From Antilocapra americana (Eukaryota; Chordata; Mammalia; Artiodactyla; Antilocapridae), in the NCBI GenBank assembly GCA_007570785.1, contig ML660201.1, positions 40,128,863-40,192,862 on the forward strand: a stretch of DNA of 64,000 nucleotides, read 5' to 3'. The notes under the pieces were generated by a model. It did not search any database. It was not told the DNA's origin and worked only from the letters and a program-made list of their open reading frames with translations. Below, piece by piece: positions 61,470 through 64,000 of this stretch. How positions within the stretch are numbered: position 1 is the stretch's first letter; every line of letters starts with the position of its first letter. Both the position numbers and the translations under genes were made by a program.

Positions 61470-62090
61470 GAGATTGTGTTCTCCCCTTAACCTGCACCCA
61501 CATAGTTTTAATGGTGGCCCTCGCTCCAGTGGCTTTGCATTCATCCTGGAGGTAACCTTCTCAACAGCTCTTAACCTTGGTTCCACAGTCCTTCCCTTGA
61601 GGTCATCTTCACCTACTGCTTACATGAGCGTAGAAGTCTCAGGGTCACCTCCTAGATTCTGGGCTCTCCCCAACCTAATACCTGGCACCTTCCTTCCTGG
61701 ACTTGCTCTTTGATGCATGAACCCAGCTCACCTACCTGCCTCACATACTCACCTTCCCAGCCTCCACCTGCCCCTCCCACCCTACTCCTTAACTCTTGTG
61801 CCTATGATGCTGCTGAGGTCATGCTTCGTCCCTGCTCCTGGGGTGCCTTTTCATTCCCTGAGAGCCCCATGGGCCCAAGACTCAGCTCAGGTGATGCATC
61901 CTCAAGGAGGCCCTCTCTGAATGCCATTCCCCTTGCTTCGCCTTCTCTTGGAGGTCCTCACCTTTGGCGCTCACCAGACTGCATTGTCAGTATGTGTTCC
62001 CATATGTGTCTTCAGACTAGTTTCCTTAGCCAGGCACTTAACCTCTTGTTGGTGGGCTCAGGGCCTGGTGCACTGTAAATCTTGGCTGAA
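61470..62090 (-). repeat. L2-like LINE fragment
   Basis: 'ctcaaggaggccctctctga' and 'ggtgccttttcattccctga' are L2 3'-region phrases. Boundaries approximate. Confidence 0.5.
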
Positions 62091-64000
62091 CCCAATTAGA
62101 CCCTTCAGCCTTCCTGCTAAATCCTGTATTAAGTGATAGCTTTTAAGAAGGGAGCGAGGGAGGGATGAAGATCAGAGCAGCGGGCTGCAATGTCTTTCCC
62201 GCAGCAGGCTTTTGTACGTGCTGTTCCTGCCTGTGCTCCTTCTCTTTACACCTCAGCCTCCCCTCGCAGCTCCAACATCACTTCCTACAGGAAGCCCCCT
62301 CTCCCCCTACCTCCCTAGGTAAATTTTTCCAGAAGTTGCTCTGTCAGAGGGCTGGCCGGTAAGTACTGATGTGCATCTACTTGGGTGTCTGATTCATGTC
62401 CGTGTGACCTACCTGACAGTGGGTGTCCAACCCACAGACCTTGTCTCAGTTCTGAGGTTGTTTACCATCTATTGGGGGCTGTGCTCACATCTCACAGTAG
62501 GGGTTGATGCTGTGTGATACAAACAAGTGAAGGCTTCCTGTTGGTCTAGGTCACACAGAACCTGGAGGGTAGAGTCCCAGCAGGGCAGAGAAGTGAGCCC
62601 TGAAGGAGGTGCAGGATCTGAGTGCTGGAGAGGAGCTGAGCGATTGACCCTCTGGCTCTCGAGGGAGCGGGTGTTCCAAGAACTCTTGCCCCAGCAAGAA
62701 TGTGTGTTTTCCCAGGACTCGCAAGGTGACTGGAGCCAGCTAACCCTCAGCAGCTGTAACCCTCCCTTTAGGGTTGCCCTCAGAGGAGCCAGCCTGGTTT
62801 AAGTGATCAGATTTCACAACCTCCTCATCATTAGTGGGGCAATTAAGGGGCTGATACCATCTCAATGTTTTAGAAATGAGTTGTGGGCACACTTTCTCGA
62901 CTGCTTTAAAAGCAAAGTCTCTTAGGGCACTTGCCAGGTAAAGTTGCCCTTCGAGTGATACAGTTTTCTCAAAGAAGTAACAAGTTGTAAAACTTACAGA
63001 GGGGCCAGCATCCTTCTTGACAGTCTTAACTGCTTGCTTCTTGGAAGCGGAGTGGTTGTTTGCGATGTGTAACTTTATATCAGTCGCTTGCACAGAGGTT
63101 CCCCCCGCCCTGCCTCGTCCTTGCCTTGCTCATTGTTTTAAGAAGGCTACGCATGGAACAAGAATTACTAGAAATCTATTCCCACAGATTTTTATTCAGT
63201 GGCTTTTCCTGCAGTGGAGGAGGAAGGAACATTTCTTGCCTTCCTACCTAAATGGGGTACCCCTTCCCTGGTCTATTATCCCTGAAACTCAATTTCCACT
63301 GCCACCCCTCCTAAAAGTCTGCTCCTTCAGGAATTCAGGAAGCCAGAATGCTGGCATCGTCTTTACAATGAAGTACAAGTTTCCCATTTAAGGCAAATAC
63401 TTCATCTCAAAAGGTAGGAAGAAATAGGGTGGTACTTGGAAAAGAAGAAGTTGCAGCTGATTAAAATTTAGGTTCTTGATAAAAGTCCAATCCAAGAACT
63501 CTCCTTGGCTGTGAGCCCAGCCATGTTTATTTAATTCTGAATTGGATGTGTTTTCATTCACTTGCAGCTCGTGGCTCTCAAGCCTGCATCTGATCTGCCT
63601 GTCCTGTGGCTGCGTTGTCCATGTTACACATTGCATCTCTAAGTTAAAGATGACTCAGCCCTGGTTGACACATTTTCAGAGAAATGTTTTTATAAGAAGC
63701 GTGATGCTTTCTTCCAGCCTGCTTTGCTGCTTTAATTGGGAATCCTCTGGCTGGGGTCCATCTTTCTTGAGCAGCCCTCACTTCCCATCCCTCCCCCATC
63801 TGTCCAATGGACCCAGAGCCCCTGCAGCGCCTGGGGCATTGTGCTACTTATTAACTGGGAGGTGGGGGTGCGGCAGTGGGGGGAGATTGGGAGGGTACAG
63901 CTGGGTGAATGAGCCCAGCAGCTACGTACTGGCCAAGGCACCATTTCCTTCTAGACATTTCTCAAAGTGAAGTCCAGAGCCCTTCCAGTGTCAGGATTGC

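Overview
The window is mammalian nuclear DNA, almost certainly from a ruminant. It is dense in BovB (RTE-type) LINE fragments and Bov-tA and Bov-A2 SINEs, which are ruminant hallmarks, and in CHR-type SINEs shared across cetartiodactyls. Older mammalian repeats (MIR, L2-like, MER5-like, L1) lie beneath them. The sequence alone does not separate cattle from other bovids or deer. The gene order APPL1 - HESX1 - IL17RD matches the block on human 3p14.3.

Layout. From 1 to about 10.6 kb is the 5' part of APPL1 on the minus strand: coding exons 4, 3, 2 and 1 at 189-260, 805-864, 2099-2197 and 10178-10231, encoding residues 1-95 of the BAR-domain region, with the rest of the gene beyond the left edge. 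Its CpG-island promoter spans about 9.54-10.6 kb. From 10.6 to 28.6 kb is intergenic DNA filled with SINEs, MIR, L1 pieces and an LTR-like element. From 28.86 to 30.5 kb is a complete four-exon HESX1 on the plus strand, with an intact 185-codon reading frame, a CpG-poor promoter with a TAAT-rich upstream segment, and poly(A) signals at about 30.48 and 30.50 kb. From 30.5 to 59.4 kb is intergenic, with a candidate conserved non-coding block (33.15-33.90 kb), several BovB pieces, nested L1/CHR/Bov insertions and an orphan CpG-rich patch near 54.8-55.1 kb. At 59,614-59,739 is coding exon 1 of IL17RD on the plus strand within a CpG island; intron 1 runs off the right edge.

The three genes are not a functional operon. 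APPL1 is an endosomal adaptor, HESX1 a pituitary and forebrain repressor, and IL17RD (Sef) a membrane inhibitor of FGF/RTK signalling. APPL1 is divergent from the other two.

No novel biological system was found. Every long open frame outside the three genes that I recognise is decayed BovB or L1 sequence or a chance frame. The most notable points are a BovB copy that ends about 210 bp upstream of the IL17RD start codon, different substitutions at the catalytic RT motif among the BovB copies, the clear target-site duplications, and the candidate regulatory DNA around HESX1.
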